A stretch of DNA of 28,779 nt, taken from Paulinella micropora (Eukaryota; Cercozoa; Imbricatea; Euglyphida). The notes under the pieces are model-generated. The model worked only from the letters and a program-made list of their open reading frames with translations, was not told where the DNA came from and ran no database searches. The stretch is taken from contig BJOX01000260.1 in NCBI GenBank assembly GCA_009731375.1, positions 222,176 through 250,954 on the forward strand, given 5' to 3'. The translations under genes were made by a program, and so were the position numbers. Positions 1 through 9,263 of this stretch are shown here, in pieces (position 1 is the stretch's first letter; every line of letters begins with the position of its first letter).

Positions 1-297
1 TAGTAATAATAATAATAATAGTAGTAATAGTGCTTCTCTGTCAATGGCTGATGCATTTCTGCACATGCGTCTCCATCATCTCACCCGTGAGGGGAGTACG
101 AAGAATTGACGATAAGCTCTAATGACACCCCCGCAAGGGCAGTTCCAACACTTCCAGACGGGCCGGTATGTTCAATGAAAATACTGGTCCAGAAATAGAC
201 CGGTATGTTCAATGAAAATACTGGTGGCACCGACGGGAATCGAACTGGCGACAGGGCCCAGATGGTAGAACTTGACCACTGGGCTATCACGGTGTCC
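1..297 (-). mobile_element. tRNA-derived SINE, minus strand
   Basis: Read on the minus strand, 297 to 225 is tRNA-like. It has an A-box match TAGCCCAGTGG, a B-box match AGTTCGATTCC about 35 nt later, and a 7-bp acceptor-type stem (GACACCG with CGGTGCC, six of seven pairs) at tRNA length (~72 nt). The T-stem does not pair well, so this is a tRNA-derived SINE head and not a working tRNA gene. The body runs leftward and ends in a TTA/CTA-rich tail at 1-30, as expected for a SINE 3' tail. A 26-bp segment is repeated inside the body at 163-188 and 200-225. No target-site duplication could be defined because the left end is at the window edge. Confidence 0.7.
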
Positions 298-353
<56 letters not shown>

Positions 354-360
354 TATAATA
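298..360. repeat. (ATA)n microsatellite
   Basis: Near-pure ATA trinucleotide array directly abutting the SINE head. Reading frames through it encode only poly-Ile or poly-Tyr and are not genes. Confidence 0.95.
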
Positions 361-541
361 ACAATAATAGTGTATCTCCTGCAAATTGCTGAGCCAAAAG
401 GCCATGTGCATCCAGTCCTCCATTCCATAAGGAAAGTCTCCACACCAATCGGTGGAATAAAGGAAGTGACGGCATAGAACATTACTCTAGGAGCTTTATA
501 CCAATCAGCCCATGGAAAGGACCGATGGCCTATGTACTCCC
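361..541. other. short unique segment between ATA arrays
   Basis: About 180 bp of non-repetitive sequence between two ATA arrays. I see no splice-bordered reading frame, no tRNA boxes and no match to the neighbouring SINE. Confidence 0.6.
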
Positions 542-630
<89 letters not shown>

Positions 631-631
631 G
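542..631. repeat. (ATA)n microsatellite
   Basis: About 30 uninterrupted ATA units, ending 31 bp before the first SAM exon copy. Confidence 0.95.
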
Positions 632-831
632 TAATGTTGGTGCATGTCTGTGCTGCTGCAGGACTGGAGCAACGACGACGTGGTGCAGTGGCTGCGGGAA
701 CTGAAGCAATAGTGATGATGGTGCCTGCCTGTCTGTGCTGCTGCAGGACTGGAGCAACGACGACGTGGTGCAGTGGCTGCGGGAGCTGAAGCTACAGTGA
801 TGATGGTGCCTGCCTGTCTGTGCTGCTGCAG
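632..831 (+). repeat. 85-bp tandem units, truncated copies of SAM exon start
   Basis: The 3' splice site plus the first ~50 nt of the SAM exon are repeated in tandem. The exon-start positions are 662, 747 and 832, a constant 85-bp period. Each unit carries the same acceptor (TGTGCTGCTGCAG) followed by codons for DWSND..VVQWL. Copies 1 and 2 run into stop codons after ELKQ (TAG) and ELKLQ (TGA). Only the third continues into the rest of the domain. The first two therefore look like dead-end duplicate exons, unless used as alternative terminal exons. Confidence 0.8.
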
Positions 832-920
832 GACTGGAGCAACGACAAGGTGGTGCAGTGGCTGCAGAAACTGAAGCTACACCCGGACAAGATCAGCGAG
901 GACACACTGCGGACCTGCCG
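832..920 (+). CDS. SAM-domain exon (first half)
   Basis: An 89-nt exon with acceptor CTGCAG at 826-831 and possible donor GTCGCT at 921. It encodes [18 protein letters not shown] and a further 11 complete codons. The W..D.V..WL pattern is the classic first helix of a sterile alpha motif, a protein-protein or RNA-binding module of ~65 residues. The split codon CG|G joins it cleanly to the exon at 3943, giving a continuous SAM core across the intron. The donor is weak (no GTRAGT), so the exact 3' border is tentative. TATC repeats begin four bases downstream. The parent gene is not identified. Upstream exons lie outside the window. Confidence 0.75.
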
Positions 921-951
921 GTCGCTCTATCTATCTATATATCTATCTATA

Positions 952-985
<34 letters not shown>

Positions 986-1049
986 CGTATCTATCTATCT
1001 ACCTATCTACCTATCTACCTATCTATCTATCTATCTATCTATCTATCTG

Positions 1050-1085
<36 letters not shown>

Positions 1086-1096
1086 CCTACCTAACT
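921..1096. repeat. (TATC)n microsatellite in SAM intron
   Basis: TATC tetranucleotides with ATAT, CTAC and TGTC variants, starting directly at the putative donor of the SAM exon. Confidence 0.95.
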
Positions 1097-1125
1097 ACTT
1101 GCAGCATGTCTTTGCTGATCTTGTG

Positions 1126-1158
<33 letters not shown>

Positions 1159-1192
1159 TGTATATACATATTTGTACATATTTGTATATACA
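1097..1192. repeat. (AT)n-rich spacer between inverted arrays
   Basis: A short unique stretch followed by TA/ACAT repeats. It forms the centre between the TATC array on the left and the GATA array on the right. Confidence 0.8.
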
Positions 1193-1211
1193 CATAGATA
1201 GATAGATAGAG

Positions 1212-1247
<36 letters not shown>

Positions 1248-1272
1248 GGATAGATGGATAGATGGATAGATG

Positions 1273-1346
<74 letters not shown>
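1193..1346. repeat. (GATA)n microsatellite
   Basis: GATA array with some GGATA variants. It is the reverse complement of the array at 921-1096. Confidence 0.95.
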
Positions 1347-1347
<1 letters not shown>

Positions 1348-1891
1348 GAGATATCGACTAATGTCAGAAAAAAGGAGCTTCTGATTTCGTCAACCAAGGA
1401 AGTCTGTGGGTAAAGTATTAACCCGATGCCCAGCTAAGCCGTGATATTTGCGCGGAAGGGACTGATACAGGCAATACCAAAGCTTCCTAGTACCAGGCGG
1501 GGCCAGGGCTCGTTCCATAAGCGCCCCTTGCAGAACGAGCTCCCACCTCCATTACAGAGGACCCAGTAAGCAGATGGAGTTTCGAGACTGTTCGACAGTC
1601 TAGTATAAACCGACAGAGCACTGTGGGTTTTATTCCGGGCTCAACAAGCGAGAAAGGGCACCCTGAGGGAACAGGATTGTGCTTCCCGTCGCTATTTCGG
1701 CATGTGACTTATAGGCGTATGGCTAGGCACACATAAGGCACCCCACCACGGGCCCAGCACACCCACACCATCCCCTAATTCTCTGTCTGTCGACAGATGG
1801 CACCCATTTCAAAAAACCAAGCCCAAGGGAGGGTCAGTGACACCTCAAGTGGCCTTGGTTCACTCCGTGGAGTAAGTGATGAGATCAACTC
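1347..1891. other. unique intronic island
   Basis: About 545 bp of non-repetitive sequence flanked by GATA arrays. It contains two small inverted repeats: GCTCGTTC with GAACGAGC (about 1508-1541), and a 7-bp stem with a TCG loop at 1585-1601. No convincing exon, tRNA box or transposon end was found. It may be an old interspersed repeat. Confidence 0.5.
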
Positions 1892-2189
<298 letters not shown>

Positions 2190-2230
2190 AATTAGATAAG
2201 GTAAAAATTATTAATAGATATGTATATATA

Positions 2231-2310
2231 TGGCGGTCGATCTATCTGCAGCTGCACAGATAGTACGAGGCATGTATGTATGTATGTATGTATGTATGTA
2301 TGTATGTGTA
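2231..2310. repeat. exon-like core followed by (TATG)n
   Basis: The 30-odd bp at 2236-2268 contain the core CTATCTGCAGCTGCACAGAT. It resembles the islands near 26.2-26.9 kb; on the minus strand they share a GCAG followed by AT. A TATG array follows at about 2271-2306. The resemblance is short and could be chance. Confidence 0.35.
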
Positions 2311-2397
2311 TTTTATGTACGTATTGTATTATATGTATTAATATTGTATGTGTGTAAGGATTTGTGTGAGCGGAGGCTGTCTGCAGGCTGCAGACAG

Positions 2398-3290
2398 ACA
2401 CAGCAATTACATATCCAATGGCAATTATAGTAGTGATGATGATACTACCTCCTCTTCCTCCTCCTGCAAACAGACACAGCACACATATCAAAAATAGCGA
2501 TGATAGTAGTAATGATCATACTACCTCCTCTTCCTCCTGCTCCTGCAGTTAGACACAGCATACATATCCAATAGCAATGATAGTAGTGATGATGATACTA
2601 CCTCCTCTTCCTCCTCCTGCAGACAGACACAGCACACATATCAAAAATAGCGATGATAGTAGTAATCATGATACTACCTCCTCTTCCTCCTGCTCCTGCA
2701 GTTAGACACAGCATACATATCCAATAGCAATGATAGTAGTGATGATGATACTACCTCCTCTTCCTCCTCCTGCAGACAGACACAGCACACATATCAAAAA
2801 TAGCGATGATAGTAGTAATGATCATACTACCTCCTCTTCCTCCTGCTCCTGCAGTTAGACACAGCATACATATCCAATAGCAATGATAGTAGTGATGATG
2901 ATACTACCTCCTCTTCCTCCTCCTGCAGACAGACACAGCACACATATCAAAAATAGCGATGATAGTAGTAATCATGATACTACCTCCTCTTCCTCCTCCT
3001 CCTCCTCCTGCAGACAGACACAGCATACATATCCAATAGCAATAATAGTACTGATGATGATACTACCTCCTCTTCCTCCTCCTGCAGACAGACACAGCAC
3101 ACATATCAAATAGCAATAATAGTAGTGATCATATTACTAATGATAGTAGTAACGATCATACTACCTCCTCTTCCTCCTACTGCAGATAGACACTATCAAA
3201 TAGCAGTCATAGTGGTAATGGTCATACCACCCCCTCCTCCTCCTCCTCCTCCTCCTGCAGATAAGACACAGCATACATATCAAATAATCT
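2398..3290 (+). repeat. ~75-bp minisatellite, about 12 units
   Basis: Twelve recognisable units start at AGACAC.GC, at about 2398, 2469, 2551, 2627, 2706, 2779, 2857, 2934, 3018, 3091, 3188 and 3266. They alternate between two variants, one with GACAGACACAGCACAC and one with TTAGACACAGCATAC. This gives a higher-order period of ~151-155 bp through the first half. Every unit ends in a pyrimidine run plus CTGCAG or similar, preceded by GATACTACC, so it looks like a 3' splice site. The array lies in the SAM intron, upstream of the second SAM exon. Confidence 0.9.
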
Positions 3291-3397
3291 CTATCCATCT
3301 ATCCATCTATCCATCTATCTATCTATCTATCTATACCTATCTATCTCTTTCTCTCTCTCTCTCTACCTCTTGCTCTCTCTCTCTATCTCTCTGTCTC

Positions 3398-3437
<40 letters not shown>

Positions 3438-3739
3438 GCTCTCCCTCTTCCTCTCTCTCTCTCTCTTTATATATATATGCATTATACATATATATATATG
3501 TACATATATATATACATATATATATATATCTTTCTCTCTATCTCTCTCTCTCTCTCTCTTTCTACATCTCTCTCTCTCTCTCTGTCTCTCTCTGTCTCTC
3601 TACCTCTCTCTCTCTCTTTCTCTCTCTCTCTCTTTCTTTCTACCTCTCTCTCTCTCTCTCTCTCTCTGTGTATGTGTGTCTCCCTCTCCCTCTCCTCTCC
3701 CTCCCTCCCTCTCTCTCTCTCTCTATTATATATATATAT

Positions 3740-3785
<46 letters not shown>

Positions 3786-3797
3786 CTATATATCGCG
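3291..3797. repeat. (ATCC/TATC)n, (CT)n and (TA)n block
   Basis: Compound low-complexity block: CCAT/TATC to about 3337, CT-rich to about 3723 with TA runs near 3470-3530, then (TA)n at 3726-3782. The LSLS and YIYI reading frames here are translations of the repeats. Confidence 0.95.
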
Positions 3798-3942
3798 CGC
3801 GCAGTGTGGATTGCGATGCAGCCGCTCAGGCGCGTGTCACTTAATCTAGTAGCTCTTGGTGTCCGGCTCGGGTTGCAGCCATATTGCAGCCGCTGCGGCG
3901 CCTGGGAACTGCCAGAACGCTGTGCTGCGCTGTGCTGGGCAG

Positions 3943-4064
3943 GGAGCACAACATCGACGGGCGCGTGCTCTTGGCGCTGGACGGAGCTGAAGGACCTGGG
4001 AGTCAACAACGCGCTGCTGCGAGCAAAACTGCTGGCCAAGATCAGAGAACTCGACAAGCCGTGA
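3943..4064 (+). CDS. SAM-domain exon (second half, C-terminus), 1-nt frameshift
   Basis: Acceptor CTGTGCTGGGCAG ends at 3942. The exon encodes EHNIDGRVLLAL, then, after a one-base shift near 3979-3980, TELKDLGVNNALLRAKL and LAKIRELDKP before TGA at 4062-4064. IDGRVLLAL, LKDLGV and the terminal R.KLL.KI.EL helix are the expected second half of a SAM domain. The domain sits at the extreme C-terminus of the protein. Dropping one G from the GCGCTGG run restores the frame, so this is either a one-base assembly error or a damaging mutation. About 140 bp upstream is GC-rich and unassigned. A MITE begins 37 bp after the stop codon. Confidence 0.75.
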
Positions 4065-4100
4065 GGACAGCCACTCCGACATGGCACTAGACACGCGGGT

Positions 4101-4656
4101 CTCAGCAAACCGGAGTGTAAAAGGTATTAGGTCCGTGAGTGACCGGGTAATTACCTAATCAACGGTAGAGCATAAAAATAATAATGATCTATGTAAGGGA
4201 AGAGAAAAATCCCAATGAAAAACATTTAAAATAATTATGGTAATGGATACAAGAGAGAAAAATAAGTAAAGAGCGAAAAAACTAACTATTAATAACCAAC
4301 CAGAGAGAAAGTTGAAAGTCCCACGATGGTATCGCCAAGCAGCTGTAGAAAGGTCCCCATATTCCAACGTAGCAGCTCCCAATCCATGATCTTTAGTTTG
4401 TGTAGAGTGGCTAATTTGATATCCCCGAGAGTAGTGTTAATACCATATGCGTACTCCTCTATCTGGCCCGTAGTAATACTACAACAACTTTGCAAATCCT
4501 TTTTGTTTCCGCTAAACACCGGTGTGTGAGACATTAACTGTCTCATGCTACTTGCATTGTACCGAAAATCGCTTTCCCAGCGGCTCATAACCGTTGATTA
4601 GGTAATTACCCTATCACTCACGGACCTAGTACCTTATTATACTCCGGTTTGCTGAG
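4101..4656. mobile_element. MITE-like element with ~66-bp terminal inverted repeats
   Basis: The left arm (4101-4166) starts CTCAGCAAACCGG and ends AATCAACGGT. The right arm (4590-4656) is its reverse complement with a few differences, ending CCGGTTTGCTGAG. The ~420-bp interior is AT-rich and has no credible reading frame. Size (~556 bp) and structure fit a non-autonomous DNA transposon. I could not find a target-site duplication. It lies just downstream of the SAM stop codon, so it may form part of that gene's 3' UTR. Confidence 0.75.
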
Positions 4657-4706
4657 AGACTCCGTTATTTAGAAGTCGCGACGCTCAACTTCAACACACT
4701 CAGTTT

Positions 4707-5147
4707 AATTCACTAAGGAACTGTAAAATTCACTAATACGTTTTACTGATGAACTTATTGCAAAATACTAGTCACTAATCAAAACTTTTTCTAAATTTTA
4801 CCAGTAATTTCCCATCCCAGGTGCACTGGGCAATTTGCCTTTTTACTTTGACAATTTCCCTTTTCACCCATATCAACTTGTAATTTTTCTCTTAACCTTC
4901 CACTCTAACAGAACTACCGTATGATCCGTTACCACGCAGCTACAACCAATGCCGCACCACAATCTTACTAACAAGAACTCCAAGTTAGTGAGCACAGCTC
5001 ACACGCACTAACAAACAAACCTACCTTGCCCCTTATCTCGTTGTACCTTACCCCTACCTTACTCGAACGAAACTCTACACTTACTTGTACTAACGGCAAA
5101 TGGGTGAGCACGGTCACTCGTGGTCTGGTAAACCCCTATTAATAACT
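4707..5147 (+). repeat. left terminal direct repeat (uninterrupted copy)
   Basis: About 441 bp, matching the right repeat in direct orientation with scattered differences. It is continuous at TACAAC/CAATGCCGC (4946/4947), exactly where the right copy carries the 1.69 kb insertion. It therefore shows the empty site. Both copies end in GTCTGGTAAACCCCT followed by TTAATAACT-like sequence. Confidence 0.85.
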
Positions 5148-5245
5148 TTCAAGATGATAACTACTTTTGAAACTTAAGTTTGCATCCCGGTTGCCCTTCT
5201 TAGGGTTCGGGATTCGACACGTCTGGCCAACCAGACCGCCTACGA

Positions 5246-5513
5246 ATGAGCAATCTTCGTAGAAACAAACCCTCACGCTCTGTAGACGACTCGAGAAGAT
5301 ATGACATATGAACATGGGAATCAGAACCAACTATATCAGGACACGTACTGTCGGAGAAGCAGGTCAACCTCACCACGCCGTGGAAGAAGATCGAGGTCCC
5401 CTCGCAACACACATCACCAGTAACAACCCTACCAACGTGACGACAAAAAACAAAACTACGAACCAAGTCGAGGACGAAGCCCCGCAAGAAGCCAACAACG
5501 CTCCTACTCAGGA
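5246..5513 (+). pseudogene. ORF1 N-terminal part, Arg/Ser-rich, broken
   Basis: ATG at 5246 opens MSNLRRNKPSRSVDDSRRYD, then a stop. A one-base shift near 5300 continues in the frame of ATG 5301, with an SR-type stretch RRSRSTSPRRGRRSRSPR, one in-frame TAA (5421-5423), then PSRGRSPARSQQRSYSGH up to the transposon at 5514. The same Arg/Ser/Gln-rich composition resumes after the transposon at 7206, so the insertion splits one ORF. Arg/Ser-rich termini are common in nucleic-acid-binding structural proteins. Function here is inferred from position and composition only. Confidence 0.5.
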
Positions 5514-7204
5514 CATATGTAATTCTATGTTCATTAGTGAATATGAAAACAGATGCTTTATGGAAAAAAATGTCTTAATACTAGGCTTTTTCTATAAACA
5601 TTTTTTATTTTAAAGATCACACTGAGATCTAAGTACTAGTGAAATAAAATAAAAAAAATTTGAATTTGAATTTTATTGCTAGCGTTAACGGTAATATGTA
5701 CTGTTTTTTTTTTAAAAAACTTTTTTTTTTTCGTAAGGTAAGCGGTTGCAAAAATTTGGTGGTAGCTAGTTTAAGTTACGAACTCTCTGATTCTGAAAAC
5801 ATTTTTAAAAAATCTTTTTTTTTTTGCAATTTTACATGCTTCCTGAGTTTGGGCTATTTCTGACCATTTTTTGGAAAAATTTCCCGGAAATTCAATCGTT
5901 TTCTGTGGTGATTTGCGGGCCGACCGTGCTAGGAAAAGATGGCAGTCAGAAGTCAGAAAATGTGCCTTGTATTTCTCAGCTTGAGAATGTGCTGTACGGT
6001 GTGTTATGTCAATGAGTAGATAGCATGTGTTCAATTACTTGTGCTTAAGGATTTTTATATTGATGTGTGTGGACAACAAACCATCTGACCAAAAACCGTG
6101 TTCCAGCACTGCGAAAAAAAAATGATACTGCTTTTTGAAGAGGTTTAGCTATTCTTTAGTCAGGAAACAAGTGCAATTCTTTTACATACTTATTAAAAGT
6201 CATTTTATGTGATTTTTTCAAAATCTTCATGAGTTTTGGGAGTGTCAACAGAAATTTTCTTAAAACACAAAAAATGCATCTTGGAATCTCTGTGGATAAT
6301 GTTTTCGACATTCCAGGTACCTTTTGAAGTGTGCAGACGTCCTTTTTGAATGTATATTTTAGTTGAAAACAATAACTTTTACTGAAAGCACTCTGGAGGC
6401 ATCAGACCTGAAATCACTGTTTTTCTCTCAGACAACAGCCTGAATTTGAAGAATCATTACTTGTACTACACATAATGCTCCTTCGTTTTTATTGATTGAA
6501 ACCATGCTCTATGACTTGGAGTTCAGTTTCCATAAGTTTTCTGGACATAATATTCACCCTCTCATTGAGTTTTAGAGCCGAGTTCACAAAATATTTGACG
6601 TGCAAAAAAGTCCTGACATGGTTTATCAAGGTCAAGTAGTTTCATAAGGCTTTATTGATTAAAAACGGATTGATACTTCAATAAGTGTGTACTAGCAACC
6701 TTATAACTCAATAACTCTGACTAGAACAGTCGCAAACTATCAAGAAGACAATTTGACCACCTTTTGAAGTACTGTTTTCCAAGGAATGATGTGCAGTCAA
6801 AGAGAAAAATTACTCAAAAATTTCTTAGAACATTATCAAATGAGACACGATAAACAAGGCTGCATAGTTAGATTACAGAAAGAAAGTGAGTGTAAGATAA
6901 AAAATAGCTTTCGCTTCCTACTCTTTTCTTGTGCTTTTTTTACACTTGGCTTGAATTAAAAAAAAATTCGATAGCGTTGTGCCATCCGGACACTTTTCCA
7001 AAATATTCGGGAAAATTTCCATCCAATATGGTGAAAAGTTGTACCAAACTTCATTCGAGTCTTTTATAAAAACTACTTAATGTTTTTTCAAACCGATTGA
7101 CGATTCTGAAAGCTGTTTGCTTGAACTTTAATATAGTAAAGTTTAGTGACTCGAATGGCAAAGCCGACACTAATAAACCGCAGTGGGCGAGGAATTTACA
7201 TATG
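5514..7204 (-). mobile_element. 1.69-kb non-autonomous TIR transposon, left copy
   Basis: Bounded by CATATGTAATTC at the left and GAATTTACATATG at the right, 12-13 bp terminal inverted repeats. The interior is AT-rich (polyT runs near 5700-5830) without a coding frame. It interrupts ORF1 of the retroelement. A second copy at 18081-19770 lies in the opposite orientation and is near-identical for most of its length, with greater divergence in the outer ~350 bp. Family unknown. The strand given is relative to the right copy. The target duplication is unresolved, possibly the CATATG itself. Confidence 0.75.
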
Positions 7205-7205
7205 A

Positions 7206-8375
7206 AAAAGACGATCCCCATCCCCACGGGCAGACACACGACAACCCCCTGACAACAACAGGCAACGTGCTCGTAGAGAGGAGCGACGACCCAGACAAGA
7301 CTCAACCTCGCAACCGAGCTCAAAACAAAGCAGTGAATTCAACTCTCACTACTCACAACGACAACAAGACCAAACTCGTTCACGCTCTCAATCAGTCTCC
7401 ACTACTTCCCCGAAGAAGCCAGAGCACGTCGCCCCATTCAACCCTCCTGACCCTTATGGCAAAAGTATGAGACGCATATTCAACGAAAGAGAACAAGAAA
7501 AGAAAAACCAGCAGCAACAAGCACGACAAGAACGACCACGTAACAAACATCGACCCTCCCCACCACACTACGACCGTATAGCTAGTCTGGATGTCTGCCA
7601 CACTACTCTCTTCATGAAATTCACCAATGGACAAGCCCGCGATTGGAAACACGCACTACTCTCGAAAAGTCAGAAGATTGATCTGGGTGCTGACAACAAT
7701 CAAAACCCAAGAGATGAGGAACGGATTCTCGAATGGCTGAATACTCCTGTATCACGAACAGTCAAACGCCCCCCACTACTCATTTCCTTCTATGGAGGAG
7801 CACACCGTGCCTTTATCGAAACTCTTTGGGCACAGATCGCTGACACCTCTCCCACCAATATCAAACGAACAGCCCTAAACAAAGCTATGGTTGAAGCAGC
7901 TAGAGCCGGTCACGTACGTTTTCCAGAGGATGCGGAACTGCAATGCATTTCGTTTGATGGGATGATCCACTTGCTTACAAAGAACGGGTACTGGTCTTGG
8001 AAACTAGTAGCACACCTATATGGCCGCCTACATGCTGTCCAAATCTCTCCCGACCGTGAAGCAGGCACACAAGAGAATGAAGCTCTCACTGCCAATGAAA
8101 TCAGACGACACTCATACTTCTACAAGATTTCTAGCCTCTGGTTTGATACCCTCAAGAAGTCTGTACTACAGCAGCAGCTTCAGTGGAGAATGGGTGACGC
8201 ACTCAATGACTGCCTCGCAAAAGCACTTCTCTCAATGCTAACCTACATTGAAACACACTACGAAGACGCTGGCTGCATGCTAAGGATTACCGTCAGATAC
8301 CGGTCAAGCCCACTTTGCATCGCACACCACATCAATCTACTTCAACGGACCAACCGACAGCATCGTCAGCATTAG
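7206..8375 (+). CDS. ORF1 capsid-like protein segment (copy 1)
   Basis: Open frame of ~389 codons from just after the transposon. The first internal Met at 7467 gives a 302-residue protein. Residues before that Met are Arg/Gln/Ser-rich with RSRSQSVSTTSPKKPEH. The Met-started part has QQQQ near residue 15 and then a mostly helical, ordered region with FYGGAHRAFIETLWAQ and GYWSWKLVAHLYGRLHA. I do not recognise the family. Its place between an SR-rich N-terminus and the RT ORF suggests a gag/ORF1-like nucleoprotein. Later reading moves to another frame around 8300-8375, so the stop at 8373 may be a frameshift effect. Identical in copy 2 except Arg58 to Ser. Confidence 0.5.
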   Translation, partial: KRRSPSPRADTRQPPDNNRQRARREERRPRQDSTSQPSSKQSSEFNSHYSQRQQDQTRSRSQSVSTTSPKKPEHVAPFNPPDPYGKSMRRIFNEREQEKKNQQQQARQERPRNKHRPSPPHYDRIASLDVCHTTLFMKFTNGQARDWKHALLSKSQKIDLGADNNQNPRDEERILEWLNTPVSRTVKRPPLLISFYGGAHRAFIETLWAQIADTSPTNIKRTALNKAMVEAARAGHVRFPEDAELQCISFDGMIHLLTKNGYWSWKLVAHLYGRLHAVQISPDREAGTQENEALTANEIRRHSYFYKISSLWFDTLKKSVLQQQLQWRMGDALNDCLAKALLSMLTYIETHYEDAGCMLRITVRYRSSPLCIAHHINLLQRTNRQHRQH

Positions 8376-8569
8376 CACAAAAACCTGCACCGACCATCGT
8401 GAGACGCAAAGATCGAACTACTCCTTCAAACGTGGCAAAGCCAACCAAGAAGAGCAAGAAGGAGACACATTACGAGACCACCGAAACGCAACTCAACTCT
8501 GGAAACGCACCCATTGCCTCAGACAACCAGCTGAGAAACAAGAAAAGACGAAGAACAACGAATCTCTGA
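8315..8569 (+). pseudogene. ORF1 basic linker segment, shifted frame (copy 1)
   Basis: Continues the ORF1 reading in the next frame with a Thr/Lys/Arg-rich disordered stretch (KPTKKSKKE, RNKKRRRTTN) that could act as a nuclear localisation or RNA-binding tail. It overlaps the end of the preceding frame. No domain recognised. The same segment recurs at 12464-12718. Confidence 0.35.
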
Positions 8570-8645
8570 AACTTGACTCTCAGACAAGCAGCTCATCGAG
8601 GTTGACAACGAAACACAACCGAAAACAAATCTTGACAACTACTGA

Positions 8646-9263
8646 TTCTACCATGACTTACCCTACTTACAAAACTATGACAAATACGTCCCCTTTGCCT
8701 TTAACCTATAGCTCGCGCTCGGGATCCCCATCCCCGCCGCCATCGCAGATACCCTTCCTACCGACGAAGGAAGCAATAGCACCATCAAAGAAGCATTGCA
8801 TCTATAGGAAGAAGAAGATGATGAAGACGATGACGCACCGGTCTCTTCTGCCCGTTTTCGCAATTCCCATGTCTTACTCTTCCCACGACAACCCTTGCCC
8901 CTTACTAAGATCTCAGCTTACTATACCTCTGGTGACTCTGCCGATGACGATGAACCTGATATTAGAGCAGATGATGTACAACTGTTCCTTGTTCTAGGCC
9001 ATGACCCTCGACCCGAACATCTCCGCCTCTCACGAAAACAAGCCAAAATCCAAGCGAGGTCACTGCCCAATCCTATTAACTTCTCTAACTTACCAATGCC
9101 CCGAACTATAGCCCGACTTCAAGTCAATGCAGCATCCTCGACCCCAAACGCAACGAGCTCTGCATCCTCGTCGTCATCCATCATCGTCATCATCGTCAGC
9201 AACCCAGACTCCTGCAAAAGTCACTCAGGCGGACCAACTGCCTACACTCCAATTTGGAGATAA
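8646..9263 (+). pseudogene. ORF1 acidic middle segment with in-frame stops (copy 1)
   Basis: The frame of ATG 8895 extends upstream through two TAG codons (8709-8711 and 8805-8807), with a TGA at 8643-8645. Between these it reads as plausible protein: DKYVPFAFN, an acidic run EEEDDEDDDAP, then SGDSADDDEPDIRADDVQLF. No known domain. The pattern of isolated stops in a compositionally coherent frame indicates decay of one ORF. Copy 2 is the same at 12795-13412. Confidence 0.4.

Noticed and set aside
225-297. Functional tRNA gene
   Set aside because: A and B boxes are present but the T-stem does not pair and the sequence continues into a SINE body and tail.
2398-3290. CRISPR array
   Set aside because: Regular units but no distinct spacers or palindromic repeats. 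It is a eukaryotic intronic minisatellite.
3125-4064. 195-239-residue frames with LSLS and IYIY runs
   Set aside because: CT and TA repeat translations. Only the last ~120 nt (SAM exon) is supported.
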